Assembly: GCA_903872075.1 (NCBI GenBank)
Contig: CAIQJF010000031.1
Coordinates: 1 to 52,005 of the forward strand
Direction of reading: 5' to 3'
Source of the DNA: an uncultured Caulobacteraceae bacterium
GTDB taxonomy: Bacteria > Pseudomonadota > Alphaproteobacteria > Caulobacterales > Caulobacteraceae
DNA length: 52,005 nt
Each line of letters begins with the position of its first letter. Position 1 is the stretch's first letter. The translations under genes and the position numbers were made by a program. Below are positions 37,166 through 47,464 of the stretch, in pieces. Below the pieces are notes generated by a model. It did no database searches. It was given only the letters and a program-made list of their open reading frames with translations, and was not told the origin of the DNA.

Positions 37166-37621
37166 GTGAAGAAGATCGACATCGCCGCCGCGCCCACCCG
37201 TACCGGTTCAGCCTATCCGCCGCCCCATGACGCGGCCGTCGCCGCCCGCGTCCGGCGGCGCCTGGGCGAGGCGGGCGGACTCACCGCCTTCGGGGTGAAT
37301 CACCTCACCCTGCCGCCCGGTTGCTGGTCCAGCCAGCGCCACTGGCACAGCCATGAGGACGAGTTCGTCATGGTGATTTCGGGTGAGGTGGTGCTGGTCA
37401 CCGACGCGGGCGAAGAGATCCTGCGCGCCGGTGAATGCGCCGCCTTCAAGGCCGGCGACGGCGACGGTCACCACCTGATCAACCGCTCCGACCGCGAGGC
37501 GCTGCTGCTGGAGGTCGGCAACGACGACTGGCGGCGCGATCGCACGGTCTACAGCGACATCGACATGGTCAGCGAACCGGGCGACGGCGGGTTCCGCCAC
37601 AAGGACGGAACGCCCTACTAA
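37166..37621 (+). CDS. cupin domain-containing protein
   Basis: A 151-residue single-cupin protein. Cupin motif 1 follows the HxHx4Ex6G pattern in [17 protein letters not shown], and motif 2 is [21 protein letters not shown] with the late His. The C-terminal segment [20 protein letters not shown] is typical of a small cupin group that may act on sugars or other small molecules; the substrate is unknown. The frame is open far upstream antisense to dapE, but the GTG start is supported by CGAGG 6 bases earlier and by the family N terminus. It is convergent with dapD (3 bp stop overlap) and divergent from dapE, so it splits the two dap genes. Confidence 0.85.
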   Translation: MKKIDIAAAPTRTGSAYPPPHDAAVAARVRRRLGEAGGLTAFGVNHLTLPPGCWSSQRHWHSHEDEFVMVISGEVVLVTDAGEEILRAGECAAFKAGDGDGHHLINRSDREALLLEVGNDDWRRDRTVYSDIDMVSEPGDGGFRHKDGTPY

Positions 37622-38481
37622 TCGCGCAGCAGGTCGTTGATGCTGGTCTTGGAGCGGGTCTGGGCGTCCACGGTCTTGACGATGACCACGCAGGCCAGGC
37701 TCGGGCCGACCCCGTGCGGATCCGGCAGGGATCCCGGCACCACCACCGAATAGGGCGGCACATAGCCCCGGTGGGTCTCGCCGGTCTTGCGGTCGATGAT
37801 CTTGGTCGAGGCGCTGATGAAGACGCCCATGGACAGCACCGAGCCCTGGCCGACGACCACGCCTTCCACCACTTCAGAACGGGCGCCGATGAAGCAATCG
37901 TCTTCGATGATGGTGGGGTTGGCCTGCAGGGGTTCAAGCACCCCGCCGATGCCGACGCCGCCGGAGAGGTGAACGTTGCGGCCGATCTGGGCGCAGGAGC
38001 CGACGGTCGCCCAGGTGTCGACCATGGTCCCCTCGCCCACGTGGGCGCCGATGTTCACGAAGGAGGGCATGAGCACGGCGTTGCGGCCGATGAAGGCGCC
38101 CCGGCGGACCACCGATCCCGGCACGGCGCGAAAGCCCGCCGCTTCGAACTGCGGCGCGTCCCAGCCCTCGAACTTGCTCGGAACCTTGTCCCACCAGGGG
38201 CCCACGGCCTCGCCCATGGCGCCGGCCCGCATCACCTTGTTCGGGTTGAGCCGGAAAGACAGGAGGATGGCCTGTTTCAGCCACTGGTGGACGACCCACT
38301 CCCCGTCGATTTTCTCGGCCACCCGCGCCTCGCCCGCGTCGAGCGCGCGCAGAGCTTCGTCAACGGCCGTGCGGACGGCCCCGTGGGTGTCGGGGCCGAG
38401 GGTGTCGCGCGCCGCCCAGCCGGCCTCGACCTCCATCTGCAGGTCGGCCAGGGACGGGGTGGCGATGGCGGAGGAACTCAT
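37618..38481 (-). CDS. dapD: tetrahydrodipicolinate N-succinyltransferase
   Basis: A 287-residue left-handed beta-helix acyltransferase that succinylates tetrahydrodipicolinate in lysine/diaminopimelate synthesis. An N-terminal helical domain (about 1-100) is followed by hexapeptide repeats (about 105-250) including [40 protein letters not shown] and [18 protein letters not shown]. The overlap of ATGA with the downstream-lying stop of the HAD gene shows coupling. It belongs to the minus-strand run argB-HAD-dapD. Confidence 0.97.
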   Translation of the reverse strand: MSSSAIATPSLADLQMEVEAGWAARDTLGPDTHGAVRTAVDEALRALDAGEARVAEKIDGEWVVHQWLKQAILLSFRLNPNKVMRAGAMGEAVGPWWDKVPSKFEGWDAPQFEAAGFRAVPGSVVRRGAFIGRNAVLMPSFVNIGAHVGEGTMVDTWATVGSCAQIGRNVHLSGGVGIGGVLEPLQANPTIIEDDCFIGARSEVVEGVVVGQGSVLSMGVFISASTKIIDRKTGETHRGYVPPYSVVVPGSLPDPHGVGPSLACVVIVKTVDAQTRSKTSINDLLRD

Positions 38482-39185
38482 GGGGCGGGGATCTCCTTGA
38501 GGCGGGCCCGGCTCAGAAAATCGGCCAGGTTGTCGGTGCGGAACTGAACGAAGGGGGCCTTCGCCGCGGCGGCGTCAGCGCCCACCAGTATGGTGGTCAT
38601 ACCCAGGGCGGCCGCCGGGGCCAGATTGTGCTCGGCGTCTTCGAAGAAGGCGGTCGTGGCCGGGTCGATGCCGTGGGCGGCGATGATCCGGGTGAAGGCC
38701 GTGGGTGAGGGTTTGGGATTGAAATCGGCCGAACCGATGTGAAAAACATCGTCGAACAGGTCCGCAAGGCCCAGGGCGCTCAGCACCCGGCCGGCGTGAG
38801 CCGCGTCGGCGTTGGTGAAGATCAGCCGACGGCCCGGCAGCCGCGCCAGGGCCGACGCAAGATTCGCGTCCGTCGGCAGGCCGTCGAGCGGCACGTCGTG
38901 CACCTCGGCGTGATAGGCGTCCGGATCCACCCCGTGGTTCTCCATCAGCCCCTTCAGGGTGAGGCCGTGTTCGGCCAGATAGCGCTTCTGCAGCGCCAGG
39001 GACTCCGGCCGGGGCAGGCCGGTGAGCCGTTCGACAAAATCGGTGATCCGGCCCGACATCTTCGCCGCCAGCCCCGAGTCCAGGGGGTAGAGGGTGTTGT
39101 CCAGGTCGAACAGCCAAGTGTCCACGTGGCGAAGGTCGGCGCCGGCGTCCGCGCCGCTCGCCCCCTGGCCTGCTGTCAGGGGCAT
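38478..39185 (-). CDS. HAD-type pyrimidine 5'-nucleotidase
   Basis: A 235-residue haloacid-dehalogenase phosphatase of the Sdt1/pyrimidine 5'-nucleotidase group. Motif I is [12 protein letters not shown] (Asp27 nucleophile, Asp29), motif II is [15 protein letters not shown], the lysine of motif III is in NPKPSPTAF and motif IV is [10 protein letters not shown] helical cap (about 40-110) carries [21 protein letters not shown]. It probably dephosphorylates pyrimidine or related mononucleotides. It overlaps argB by 10 bp and dapD by 4 bp, an arrangement typical of Caulobacterales. Confidence 0.9.
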   Translation of the reverse strand: MPLTAGQGASGADAGADLRHVDTWLFDLDNTLYPLDSGLAAKMSGRITDFVERLTGLPRPESLALQKRYLAEHGLTLKGLMENHGVDPDAYHAEVHDVPLDGLPTDANLASALARLPGRRLIFTNADAAHAGRVLSALGLADLFDDVFHIGSADFNPKPSPTAFTRIIAAHGIDPATTAFFEDAEHNLAPAAALGMTTILVGADAAAAKAPFVQFRTDNLADFLSRARLKEIPAP

Positions 39186-40093
39186 ATCAGGGTCCCGGCC
39201 CCGTGCTCGGTGAACAACTCCACCAGCATGGCGTGCGGCCGGCGTCCGTCGAGGATGACCACCCCGGCCACGCCGGCCTCGACTGCCGCGATGGCGGTCT
39301 CGAGCTTGGGTATCATCCCGCCGGTGGCCACGCCGTCGGCGATGGCGGCCCGGGCCTCGGCGACGGTGAGCTGGCGGATGAGTGCGCCATCGGCGCCCAG
39401 AACCCCGGCGACGTCGGTGAGCAGCAACATGCGCTTGGCCTTGAGCGCCCCAGCCAGGGCGCCCGCCACGGTGTCGGCGTTGATGTTGTAGGTCTCGCCT
39501 TCGTCGGACACGCCGATCGGAGCGATCACCGGGATGTAGTGATCGTCATCCGCCTCGATCAGGCTGCGGATCAGCTTAGGATCGATGCGGGTCGGCTCGC
39601 CCACGAAGCCCAGGTCGACGACCTCCTCGATCTGCGACTGGGGGTCGGAGCGAGTGCGGGTCGCCTTTTCCACATGGATCAGACCGGCGTCCTTGCCCGA
39701 CAGGCCCACGCCACGCACGTCGGCGGTGGCGCCGGCCTGGGTGATCCAACTGGCGATTTCCTTATTGATGGCGCCGGAGAGGACCATCTCGGCCACCTCC
39801 ATGGTCGCCGCGTCGGTCACGCGGAGACCGTCGATGAAGGTCGATTTCACCCCGGCGCGTTCGAGCATGCGCGAGATCTGCGGCCCGCCGCCATGCACCA
39901 CCACGGGGCGCACGCCCAGCAGGCGCAGCAGGACCGCGTCGGCGGCGAACTGGCGGGCAATCGATTCCTCGCCCATGGCGTGGCCGCCGTACTTGATCAC
40001 CACGGTCTGGCGGCCGTGGATCTGAATATAGGGCAGGGCTTCGGCCAGGGTTTTGGCGGTCACCCAGCCGGGTTCGTCGGGGCTGTCGGTCAA
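39176..40093 (-). CDS. argB: acetylglutamate kinase
   Basis: A 305-residue amino-acid-kinase-family enzyme that phosphorylates N-acetylglutamate, the second step of arginine synthesis. Motifs: [13 protein letters not shown] (ATP-binding Lys/Gly), [14 protein letters not shown] (substrate-binding glycines), [21 protein letters not shown] and VAGVLGADG. An N-terminal helix (about 5-20) may support the arginine-sensitive hexamer form. It is upstream of the HAD nucleotidase with a 10 bp overlap, and 60 bp downstream of ysxC. Confidence 0.97.
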   Translation of the reverse strand: MTDSPDEPGWVTAKTLAEALPYIQIHGRQTVVIKYGGHAMGEESIARQFAADAVLLRLLGVRPVVVHGGGPQISRMLERAGVKSTFIDGLRVTDAATMEVAEMVLSGAINKEIASWITQAGATADVRGVGLSGKDAGLIHVEKATRTRSDPQSQIEEVVDLGFVGEPTRIDPKLIRSLIEADDDHYIPVIAPIGVSDEGETYNINADTVAGALAGALKAKRMLLLTDVAGVLGADGALIRQLTVAEARAAIADGVATGGMIPKLETAIAAVEAGVAGVVILDGRRPHAMLVELFTEHGAGTLICP

Positions 40094-40153
40094 GGCGTTT
40101 CCAGGGGATCTAAAGGGCCGGCGCAGGCGAGATAGCGAACACGCCCGGGAATG

Positions 40154-40804
40154 TCATGCGAAAGCGGCGGCGGCGATCTCGGCCCTGAGGTCGGCCATGC
40201 CGTCGCCCTTCTCGGCGGAGGTGGCCACTACGCGCGGGAAGGCCGCCGGGCGGCGGGCGATGGCGGCGACGGTGGCTTGGGTAACGGCCGTCACCTCGGC
40301 GGCTTTCAGCTTGTCGGCTTTGGTCAGCACGATCTGGTAGGAGACCGCCGCCTTGTCGAGGGCGTCGAGGGCCTCGGTGTCGGGCGGCTTGAGGCCGTGA
40401 CGGGCGTCGATGAGCAGATAGACCCGCTTGAGGTTCGGCCGGCCGCGCAGATAGGCGCGTCCCAGATCCTGAAACTTGCGGGCGGTTCCGCGGGAGACCT
40501 TGGCGAAGCCGTAGCCTGGCAGGTCGACCAGGCGCAGACGCTCATCGAGCACGAAGAAGTTGATCTCCCGCGTGCGGCCGGGCTCTGTGGACGCCCGCGC
40601 CAGACGATGGCGGTTCACCAGGGCGTTGATCAGGGAGGACTTGCCGACGTTGGAACGTCCGGCGAAGGCCACCTCCGGCAGGGCCGCGTCGGGCAGGCCC
40701 TCCATGGTCACCGCCCCCATCATGAAGGCGCACTCGCGGGCGAACAGGACCCGCGCCGCCTCGATCTCGCCGGCGTCGAAGACGGCCGGGTCGAGCTCGC
40801 TCAC
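40154..40804 (-). CDS. ysxC: ribosome biogenesis GTP-binding protein YsxC/EngB
   Basis: A 216-residue small GTPase for large-subunit assembly. G1 is [18 protein letters not shown]2 is in [13 protein letters not shown]3 is [14 protein letters not shown]4 is LTKADK and G5 is [10 protein letters not shown]. The reading frame is open much further upstream inside yidC, but the GTG overlapping the yidC stop (GTGA) gives the right length and is chosen as start. It is therefore translationally coupled to yidC. Confidence 0.95.
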   Translation of the reverse strand: MSELDPAVFDAGEIEAARVLFARECAFMMGAVTMEGLPDAALPEVAFAGRSNVGKSSLINALVNRHRLARASTEPGRTREINFFVLDERLRLVDLPGYGFAKVSRGTARKFQDLGRAYLRGRPNLKRVYLLIDARHGLKPPDTEALDALDKAAVSYQIVLTKADKLKAAEVTAVTQATVAAIARRPAAFPRVVATSAEKGDGMADLRAEIAAAAFA

Positions 40805-42600
40805 CCTGAGGTTCCCGCGCGGGCGGAGAAGCGGCCGAGGAAGTCGTCGATCGGATTGTCGACCTTGAACCGGCGCATCATCACATACTGCTGCAGGATC
40901 GTGATCAGGCTGCTCCAGGTCCAGTAGATCAGCAGGCCGACCGCGTACTGGGCCAGGATGAAGGTGAACATGAGCGGCATGAACTTGAAGATCATTTGCT
41001 GGGTCGGATCGATGCCGGTCTGCGGCGTCATCGACTGGCTCAGCCACATGCTCATCCCGTAGAGCAGAGGCCAGACGCCCACATGCAGGAATCCGCCGAG
41101 CACGCCGCCGATCAGCGGGGTCAGGGACGGATCCCAGGGGATCAGGCCGAACAGATTGAGGAAGGTCGTCGGGTCGGGCGCCGAGAGGTCGTGAATCCAG
41201 CCGAAGAACGGCGCGTGACGCATCTCGATGGTCACGGTGAACAGCTTGGTGAGCGAATAGAACACCGGAATCTGGAACAGGATCGGTACGCAGCCGGTGA
41301 TCGGATTGACCTTCTCACGGGCGTAGAGGGCCATCATTTCCTTCTGCTGCGCCGCCGGATCGTCCTTGAGGCGTTTCTGAAGGGACTGAAGCTCGGGCTG
41401 AATTTTCTTCATCTTCACCCCCATCTCGAAGCCCTTGTTGGCCAGGGGGAAGGTGATCAGGCGGATCACCACCGTCAGCATGAGGATGGCGAGGCCGAAA
41501 TTGCCCACGTGCGAATAGAAGAATTCCAGCAGGGAGAAGATCGGCTTGGTGAGGAACCACAGGTTCCCCCAGTCCACGGCGTCCACGAAGCGCGGCACGC
41601 CCAGCGACGCCGAATAGGCATTGAGCACCGGCACGGTCTTGGCGCCGGCGAACAGGTGGCTGACCTCGGTGATCTGGGTTCCGGGCGCGATGCTGCGGCC
41701 GGCGCTGGAGTAGGTGGTCTCATAGATGTCGATGCCGGTGGCCGCGTCCGTGGTGACCCGCGCCTTGGCTGAGATCGTCTCGGTCTGGGCGGGAATGAAC
41801 GCGGTCATCCAGTATTTGTCGGTGACGCCGAACCAACCCCCCTTGGACTGCCAGTCGACCTCGCCCTTCTTCTTCCAGTCCTTGTAGTTGGTCAGGCGCA
41901 GCTGCGGGCCGTCGGTCCCAAGCACGCCGATGGCGCCCTCATGGACGATGTTGGACTGGGCCAGGCCGGAGGGCAGGCCCTGGCGCTGGACTGAGACATA
42001 GGGGGCCAGGGTGATGGCCGCCGGGCCCAGGTTGGCCACGGTGTCGGCGACGGTGAACATCGCCTTGTCGTCGACCGAGATGCGGCGGGTGAAGGACAGG
42101 CCGCCGGGGACGGCATAGCTGAGGGTGATCGGATGGCCGGGGCTGAGTGTCGCGCCCTCGGTCTGGGTCCATAGGGTCGCCGGAGTCGGCACGCCGGGCA
42201 GATTCGCGCCGATCCAGCCCTGTTCGGCGAAATAGGCCGCGGCCATGCCCTCGGGGCGCAGCAGCTCGACCCGCGGGGACGTCTTGGCCACCGTCTCGTG
42301 GTAGGTGTTGAGATAGAGATCATCGAGCCGCGCGCCGCGAAGGGCGATCGAGCCGCTCAGGGCCGGCGTCTCGACACGCACACGCGGGCTGATGGCCAGG
42401 GCCTGTGGGCGGGCGAGATTGGGCTGGAGAGGTCCGCTGACCGGCGTCGACGCCGGAGCGGCCTGGACCGCGGCGGCCTTGGCCTTGCGGGCGGCCTCGG
42501 CCAGCTTGGCCTGCGGCTCCAGGATGAACGCCTGGTAGGCGATCATGGCTAGCCCCGCGATGACCGCGAAGATGATCGCATTCTTGGTGTCGTTCTGCAT
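40801..42600 (-). CDS. yidC: membrane protein insertase YidC
   Basis: A 599-residue inner-membrane insertase working alone or with SecYEG. TM1 is at the N terminus ([21 protein letters not shown], in two parts), then an Ala/Pro-rich linker and the large periplasmic beta domain (about 60-350). The conserved C-terminal core has five TM segments, including [20 protein letters not shown] (with the functional Arg), [21 protein letters not shown] sequence, [37 protein letters not shown] and [16 protein letters not shown]. It follows rnpA by 5 bp and overlaps ysxC. Confidence 0.98.
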   Translation of the reverse strand: MQNDTKNAIIFAVIAGLAMIAYQAFILEPQAKLAEAARKAKAAAVQAAPASTPVSGPLQPNLARPQALAISPRVRVETPALSGSIALRGARLDDLYLNTYHETVAKTSPRVELLRPEGMAAAYFAEQGWIGANLPGVPTPATLWTQTEGATLSPGHPITLSYAVPGGLSFTRRISVDDKAMFTVADTVANLGPAAITLAPYVSVQRQGLPSGLAQSNIVHEGAIGVLGTDGPQLRLTNYKDWKKKGEVDWQSKGGWFGVTDKYWMTAFIPAQTETISAKARVTTDAATGIDIYETTYSSAGRSIAPGTQITEVSHLFAGAKTVPVLNAYSASLGVPRFVDAVDWGNLWFLTKPIFSLLEFFYSHVGNFGLAILMLTVVIRLITFPLANKGFEMGVKMKKIQPELQSLQKRLKDDPAAQQKEMMALYAREKVNPITGCVPILFQIPVFYSLTKLFTVTIEMRHAPFFGWIHDLSAPDPTTFLNLFGLIPWDPSLTPLIGGVLGGFLHVGVWPLLYGMSMWLSQSMTPQTGIDPTQQMIFKFMPLMFTFILAQYAVGLLIYWTWSSLITILQQYVMMRRFKVDNPIDDFLGRFSARAGTSG

Positions 42601-42605
42601 GGCGG

Positions 42606-43049
42606 CTAATCGGGCCTGGTCTGGAGACGTGGAGGCGGAGGCTCGCCCAGGCTTGAGCTGAGATTTCTTGCGCCGAGATCGGCCGCGAGCCTTATCAGCG
42701 TGCTTTTCATATCGTCAAGCAAAGGCGCCCAGGCGCGCGACACAGTCCCGCCCCTGGCGATGAACACATAGTCACACCCCGGCCGCGCATGAAGGGGGGC
42801 CAATTGCCGGGCCGCCTCACGAAGTCGACGTTTGGCGCGATTTCTGACCACCGCCCCGCCGATCCGCTTGGTGGCGGTGAACCCGATGCGGATTTCCGCC
42901 GATCCGTCGCCGCGATGCCGGACCTGCGCAGCCACGGCGCCGCGGGCGCAGTTCTGCGCCTTGGCGGCCGCGAGGAAGTCGGGCCGGTTCTTGAGGCGGG
43001 TAATCACCGGCGCGGGAGCCGGTGCGTCTGGGGTGTCGGCTTGAGCCAT
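42606..43049 (-). CDS. rnpA: ribonuclease P protein component
   Basis: A 147-residue basic protein that assists the RNase P RNA in 5' maturation of tRNAs. The RNR motif region is RIGGAVVRNRAKRRLREAARQL, preceded by RIGFTATKRIGGA and followed by GCDYVFIARGGTVSRAWAPL. The N terminus is an Ala/Pro-rich extension before ITRLKNRPDFLAAAKA, making it somewhat longer than the usual 110-125 residues. It lies 47 bp after rpmH and 5 bp before yidC, the classic order. Confidence 0.95.
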   Translation of the reverse strand: MAQADTPDAPAPAPVITRLKNRPDFLAAAKAQNCARGAVAAQVRHRGDGSAEIRIGFTATKRIGGAVVRNRAKRRLREAARQLAPLHARPGCDYVFIARGGTVSRAWAPLLDDMKSTLIRLAADLGARNLSSSLGEPPPPRLQTRPD

Positions 43050-43096
43050 GGCTCCGGCAGGTGCGGGGCGCCGGATCCGGAGATCCTTGTGACGTC

Positions 43097-43231
43097 CTAG
43101 GCCGTCAGGCGCTTGCGGCCGCGGGCGCGGCGGCGGGCGACGATCTTCTGGCCGTTCTTGGTGGACATACGAAGACGGAAGCCGTGACGACGCTTGCGCA
43201 CCAGCCGGGACGGTTGAAAAGTGCGCTTCAC
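43097..43231 (-). CDS. rpmH: 50S ribosomal protein L34
   Basis: A 44-residue, highly basic ribosomal protein. The translated sequence starts with [19 protein letters not shown] and ends with [12 protein letters not shown], matching L34 from end to end. The start codon is GTG instead of ATG. The gene is too short for most simple frame scans. It is the first gene of rpmH-rnpA-yidC-ysxC; the 115 bp upstream gap must contain its promoter. Confidence 0.97.
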   Translation of the reverse strand: MKRTFQPSRLVRKRRHGFRLRMSTKNGQKIVARRRARGRKRLTA

Positions 43232-43346
43232 GACAAGGCTCCGGAGTAAGAAGGTTCAGTGGTCCCGGCGCGGGTCCGGAACAAGGAAGGGCGGGCTGAT
43301 AGGCGAAGGCGGGCGATGAGTCAATCCGCGCCCCTGTTACGGCCCT

Positions 43347-44330
43347 CTACAGATCCGGGCGAATGACGGCCTTGCCGATGACCTTGCGGTCGGCCAGCAG
43401 GTCGAAGCCCTCGCGCCAGCGCGACAGGGGCAACTCGGCGTGGACGCGGGGACGAATGCGCCCCTGGTCGGCAAGATCCCAGACGGCCTTCATGTTCTCG
43501 GCGCCCTTGTCGGGGAACTTGCGGCCATACTCGCCGGCGCGAACGCCGACGACCGAAAAGCCCTTGATCAGCGGCATGTTGACCGAGACCGACGGAATGC
43601 GTCCCGAGGTGAAGCCGACCACCAGCAAACGGCCGTCGAAGGCGATGCAGCGGACACTCTCGTCGAATATGTCCCCCCCTACAGGGTCGTAGATCACGTC
43701 GGCCCCCGCGCCGCCGGTGATGGCCTTCACCTGCTCACGAAAGCCGCCGGTGACGTTCACGCAGGCGTCAGGCGCATATTCCTCTGCGATCACCTTAAGT
43801 TTCGCGTCCGAGGCCGAGGCGGCGATGACCCGGCACCCGAGGACCTTGGCGAGATCGACGCAGGCCAGACCCACGCCGCCGGCCGCGCCGTGCACTAGCA
43901 CCCACTCCCCCGGCTGCACCTGGGCCCGGCGGACCAGGGCGACATAGGCGGTGATATAGGCGGCGCTGTAGGCGGAGGCTTCGGTGAAGGAGAGCCGGTC
44001 GGGTTTCGGCCTCAGGCCAGCCGCTGCGGCGATGCTGAACTCCTGCATGCCCCCGGTCTTCGCCCCACCGATCACGGCGTCGCCGATGGACCAGCGCGTG
44101 ACGCCGTCGCCCAGGGCGTCGACCTCGCCGCACATTTCCATCCCCGGCGAGTAGGGCAGGGCCGGTTTGTGCTGATACTCGCCGCGGGTCATGAGCAGGT
44201 CGGGGAAGTTGACCGCGGAGGCGCGCACGCGGACGCGCACTTCGCCGGGACCGGGCACGGGCATGGGAAGGTCGCGAACGCCGCAGCCGGCGTAGTCGGG
44301 ACCAAGGCTGTCCACCACGAGGGCGCGCAT
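43347..44330 (-). CDS. NADPH:quinone oxidoreductase-like MDR protein
   Basis: A 327-residue zinc-free medium-chain dehydrogenase/reductase. The N-terminal GroES-like domain contains VRASAVNFPDLLMTRGEYQ and PYSPGMEMCGEVDALGDGV. The Rossmann domain has VLVHGAAGGVGLACVDLAKVLG, and VIYDPVGGDIFDESVRC marks the quinone-reductase group. No zinc-binding cysteine cluster is seen. It lies 44 bp downstream of a TetR gene on the same strand and probably forms an operon controlled by it. The substrate (quinone or enone) is not predictable. Confidence 0.93.
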   Translation of the reverse strand: MRALVVDSLGPDYAGCGVRDLPMPVPGPGEVRVRVRASAVNFPDLLMTRGEYQHKPALPYSPGMEMCGEVDALGDGVTRWSIGDAVIGGAKTGGMQEFSIAAAAGLRPKPDRLSFTEASAYSAAYITAYVALVRRAQVQPGEWVLVHGAAGGVGLACVDLAKVLGCRVIAASASDAKLKVIAEEYAPDACVNVTGGFREQVKAITGGAGADVIYDPVGGDIFDESVRCIAFDGRLLVVGFTSGRIPSVSVNMPLIKGFSVVGVRAGEYGRKFPDKGAENMKAVWDLADQGRIRPRVHAELPLSRWREGFDLLADRKVIGKAVIRPDL

Positions 44331-44374
44331 GTCAGAGGGTCCTTTCGGCAGTGTCCGCCATCGAATTCGGGTAG

Positions 44375-44995
44375 TCAGGAGTCCCGGCGTGGCAGGTTGG
44401 GCACGCCGCCCAGGATCAGGCGGACGACGAAGTCGGTGGCTCCGGTCACGTCCACTGGCTTGCGCTCGACCATCCTGTCGCCGATCTCGCGGGCGACCGC
44501 GATGCAGCTGGCCGCCAGGAAGTCGATGTCCACCTTGGCCGAGAGGTCGCGGTCCATGATGGTCGCGAACACCCCGCGCACTTCCTCGAACACCGCCAGA
44601 ATCTCCGGGGTGTTGCGGGCCTGGGGCAGGATTTCGGACTCCGGACCGGCGGCCACCCAGTTCTCGTGCTCGGAGGCGATGAAGTTGAAATAGGCCGATA
44701 CGGCCGCCCGCAGATAGGATTCGAAGTCCGTGGCCTTGGCCGACTGGGCCTGGAGGATCGGGCGGAACCGCCGGGCTCCATCGTCGGCCAGGGCGTCGAA
44801 CACCTCCTCCTTGGAGCGGTAGTAGTTGTAGAAGGCGCCCACCGACAGGCCGGACCGCCGGACGATGTCGCGGACGGTGGCGGTGTCGAAACCGATCTCC
44901 CCGAACACCTCCCGCGCCGCGTCGAGAATCGCCAGGCGGTTCGCCGCCTTGGTCTGTTCGCGCTTGCCGGGAGAGAGAAGGATGACCTGGGACAT
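44375..44995 (-). CDS. TetR/AcrR family transcriptional regulator
   Basis: A 206-residue repressor-like protein. The N-terminal helix-turn-helix (about 15-60) is AARE...FDTATVRDIVRRSGLSVGAFYNYYRSKEEVFDAL, a standard TetR signature; the C-terminal ligand-binding helical domain (about 75-195) is not assignable to a ligand. I chose the ATG giving MSQVILLSPGKREQTK, which fits the family; the frame extends further upstream without family similarity. It is likely autoregulatory and controls the quinone oxidoreductase gene 44 bp downstream. Confidence 0.92.
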   Translation of the reverse strand: MSQVILLSPGKREQTKAANRLAILDAAREVFGEIGFDTATVRDIVRRSGLSVGAFYNYYRSKEEVFDALADDGARRFRPILQAQSAKATDFESYLRAAVSAYFNFIASEHENWVAAGPESEILPQARNTPEILAVFEEVRGVFATIMDRDLSAKVDIDFLAASCIAVAREIGDRMVERKPVDVTGATDFVVRLILGGVPNLPRRDS

Positions 44996-45098
44996 GCGAT
45001 ACCGAAGGGGCGCCGCGAGTCGCGGCGGGAACTTGGACGTCTCTCTAGGATTGAACAGCCGCCCTGACCTGTCCAGCCTCCGTTTAGGCCGCGCCCCG

Positions 45099-45851
45099 TC
45101 AGGTCGGGGTTGCGCCGATTCGCGCCACCAGCGCTTCGGCGGCGGCCGGCGCCCGCAGCTTTCCATTCTTTATAAAGAAAGCGAACACGTCGCGGCCCTC
45201 ATCGGCGAGCCGTGTCAGCCGCGCGGCCCAGGCGTCCAGCACCTCTGGCGCATACCCCGTCGCGACATCATCGCGCCCGCGCATCAGCCGGGCGTAGGCG
45301 AAGTCGGGGGCCGGGGCCTCGATCAAAGGATGGTGCGGGTGGTCTGCGAGGCAGACCGCTATTTTGCGACTGCGGCAAAGATCGGCGAAAGCCGGGTTCG
45401 CGAAGCTGTCGTGCCGGACTTCGACCGCATGACGGAGTCTGACCCCATCGCGCTCGGGCGGCAGCAGATCAAGGAAGGCGGCCATGTCGGCGGGATCGAA
45501 GGCCTTGGTCGGCATGAACTGCCAGAGAATGGGGCCCAGCCGCGGACCCAGCGCCGTCAGCCCCTGTCCCAGGAATGTCTCGATCGACTCTCCGGCGCCG
45601 GCCAGCACCCTTCGATTGACGCAAATTCGGTGCGCCTTGATGCAAAAGACGAAATTCTCCGGTGTTCGGGCGGCCCAACCCGCGAACGTCGCGGGGGTCT
45701 GGAACGATTGGAAGGTTGAATTTACCTCGACGACGGAGAGGCGGCCGCTCATGTGGGTGAGTTCGTCTGCCTGCCGCAGCCCCGGAGGGTAAAATGTCCC
45801 TCGCCAGGGCTTGTGGACCCAGCCTCCGACCCCTGTACGAATTTGACCCAT
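45099..45851 (-). CDS. DUF72 domain-containing protein
   Basis: A 250-residue TIM-barrel protein of the DUF72 (YecE-like) family. Family features: IRTGVGGWVHKPWRGTFYPPG at the N terminus; VEVNSTFQSFQTPATFAGWA; FVFCIKAHRICVNRR; LGPILWQFMPTKAFDPADM; and the late FAYARLMRGRDD and DVFAFFIKNGK. The function is unknown; an endonuclease-IV-like fold is known for members. I start at the ATG giving MGQIRTGVGGW; an ATG nine codons upstream is also open, neither having a strong ribosome binding site. It is divergent from the efflux operon. Confidence 0.88.
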   Translation of the reverse strand: MGQIRTGVGGWVHKPWRGTFYPPGLRQADELTHMSGRLSVVEVNSTFQSFQTPATFAGWAARTPENFVFCIKAHRICVNRRVLAGAGESIETFLGQGLTALGPRLGPILWQFMPTKAFDPADMAAFLDLLPPERDGVRLRHAVEVRHDSFANPAFADLCRSRKIAVCLADHPHHPLIEAPAPDFAYARLMRGRDDVATGYAPEVLDAWAARLTRLADEGRDVFAFFIKNGKLRAPAAAEALVARIGATPT

Positions 45852-45982
45852 CGCGGCGCTCTCTGCCTTCCGTCCCATGTGAACGATGTTTAACTTGAAT
45901 GCGGCGCCGCAACACGGCGTGGATGACAAACTCAACTAAACACGGTTAAGAGAGCCTGTCCTCGGGGGTCGGCCGTACCAAT
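45852..45982. promoter_or_regulatory. divergent promoter region, DUF72 / RND efflux operon
   Basis: This 131 bp region lies between divergent starts and should hold the promoter of the efflux operon. It includes AT-richer patches (GATGTTTAACTTGAATG and ACTAAACACGGTTAAGAG). No local regulator gene for the pump is present, and no operator could be assigned. Confidence 0.35.
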
Positions 45983-47464
45983 ATGGATCGCATGAGACGA
46001 TTTGCGTCGGGTATCGCCCCCGTCATGGCGGCTGTGATGGCGGCCTCCACGGCCGTCGCCGGCGCCCGCGCGCCCGCGCCGCCGCGCCTGCCCGCCGCCT
46101 ACGATTCGACGGCAGGCGGCTCGGCCCTTGCGCCTGCGGAACTCGACCGCTGGTGGCTTCTGTTCAACGATCCGCGGCTTAACGCGCTGGAGGACGAGGC
46201 GTTCCGCACAGGCCCCGACGCCCTGACGGCCGCGGCCCGGGTGCTTGAGGCCAGGGCGACGCGCAACAGCCTGATCGCGCAGACCCTGCCCACCGGCGAG
46301 ATCGCGGGCAACGCCAGCAAGGCGCACAACCGCAATATCGGGGCCCAGGGCAACTCCCTCTTTCCGATCGGCGGCGATGTGGAGAGCGAAACCGCCAGCC
46401 TGAAGGTGTCCTGGGAGATCGACCTGTTCGGCCGTCTCAGCGTGGCCCGCAAGGTCGCCAAGGCGAATCTGTCCGTGACACGCTTTAACGTCGAGGCGGC
46501 CCGGGCCAGCCTCGCCGCCTCCGTGGCCGACACCTATTTCCAGGCGACGGGGCTGGGCATTCAGAGCGATGACGCCCGCGAAACCGTTCGGATCGAAACC
46601 GAGCTCCTGCGTGTTGCTCAGGGCAAGGCTGACCTCGGTCTCGCCGCCGCAACCGACGCCGACCGCGTGGCGGGCGATCTCTCACAGGCCAAGGCTCAGC
46701 TCGAGGATCTTGAAGCGCAGCGCCATGCCGCTCAGCGGCAGCTTCTGATCCTGATCGGCCGCGCCGGCGCGCCCGTCGACAGCCTCAAGCTGGGGGCGGA
46801 AGCGGCGGAGGCGCCGCCGCCGCCGGCCGCTATGCCGGGCGACCTGCTCTCTCGCCGTCCCGACGTTCGTGAATCCGAATCGCGGCTCAGGTCGGAACTC
46901 GGCACGGCGAAGCTGCGCCATCTGGCGGTGTTCCCGACCTTCACCATCCTGCCGCAGTTGGGCCTGTCCCGCAACGTGCAGCCCAGCGTCTCCTATAACG
47001 CCAGCACAAACACCCTCATGCCCTATCAGCAGACCACGAGCCTCGGCTACTGGACCTGGGGCGGCGGCGTGACCGTGCCGCTGTTCGACATTCCTCGCCT
47101 CCTGTTTGACGCCAAGGCCGAGGACGCCCGGGCGCGTCAGGCCGCCATCGCCTATGAGAAGACCGTGCAGACGGCCTATGGCGAGGCGGAAAACGCGCTG
47201 GTGTCCCTCGCTGCCGGCAAGCGCGCCGCGGCCCTGCTCACGGACGGCGAAGCCCGCGCCCACCGGGCCTCCGACGCAGCCAGCGAGCGCTATTCCATGG
47301 GTCTTGACGACCTCAACACCGCCCTGTCGGCCGAAAGGGCCTGGCGGACGACCCGCTCGGCTCTGACCGGCGAGCGGGTTCAGGCCCTCAGACGGGCGGT
47401 CGCGACCTACAAGGCGCTCGGCGGCGGCTGGGCCTATGCCTCCACACTGGCGAAAGCCCGATGA
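45983..47464 (+). CDS. TolC/NodT-type outer membrane efflux protein
   Basis: A 493-residue outer-membrane factor of an RND tripartite pump. An N-terminal export signal (MRRFASGIAPVMAAVMAASTAVAGA) lacks a lipobox Cys, unlike many NodT lipoproteins. WWLLFNDPRLNALEDEA begins the first OEP repeat and SLGYWTWGGGVTVPLFD the strand region of the second. Two OEP repeats (about 60-245 and 270-475) with long coiled-coil helices are expected. PGDLLSRRPDVRESESRLR is a family landmark. The stop overlaps the adaptor start (ATGA). Confidence 0.93.
   Translation: MDRMRRFASGIAPVMAAVMAASTAVAGARAPAPPRLPAAYDSTAGGSALAPAELDRWWLLFNDPRLNALEDEAFRTGPDALTAAARVLEARATRNSLIAQTLPTGEIAGNASKAHNRNIGAQGNSLFPIGGDVESETASLKVSWEIDLFGRLSVARKVAKANLSVTRFNVEAARASLAASVADTYFQATGLGIQSDDARETVRIETELLRVAQGKADLGLAAATDADRVAGDLSQAKAQLEDLEAQRHAAQRQLLILIGRAGAPVDSLKLGAEAAEAPPPPAAMPGDLLSRRPDVRESESRLRSELGTAKLRHLAVFPTFTILPQLGLSRNVQPSVSYNASTNTLMPYQQTTSLGYWTWGGGVTVPLFDIPRLLFDAKAEDARARQAAIAYEKTVQTAYGEAENALVSLAAGKRAAALLTDGEARAHRASDAASERYSMGLDDLNTALSAERAWRTTRSALTGERVQALRRAVATYKALGGGWAYASTLAKAR

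Noticed and set aside
45885..45955. Possible CtrA box before the efflux operon
   Set aside because: TTAA and CTAA half-sites occur, but with the wrong spacing or mismatched second half.
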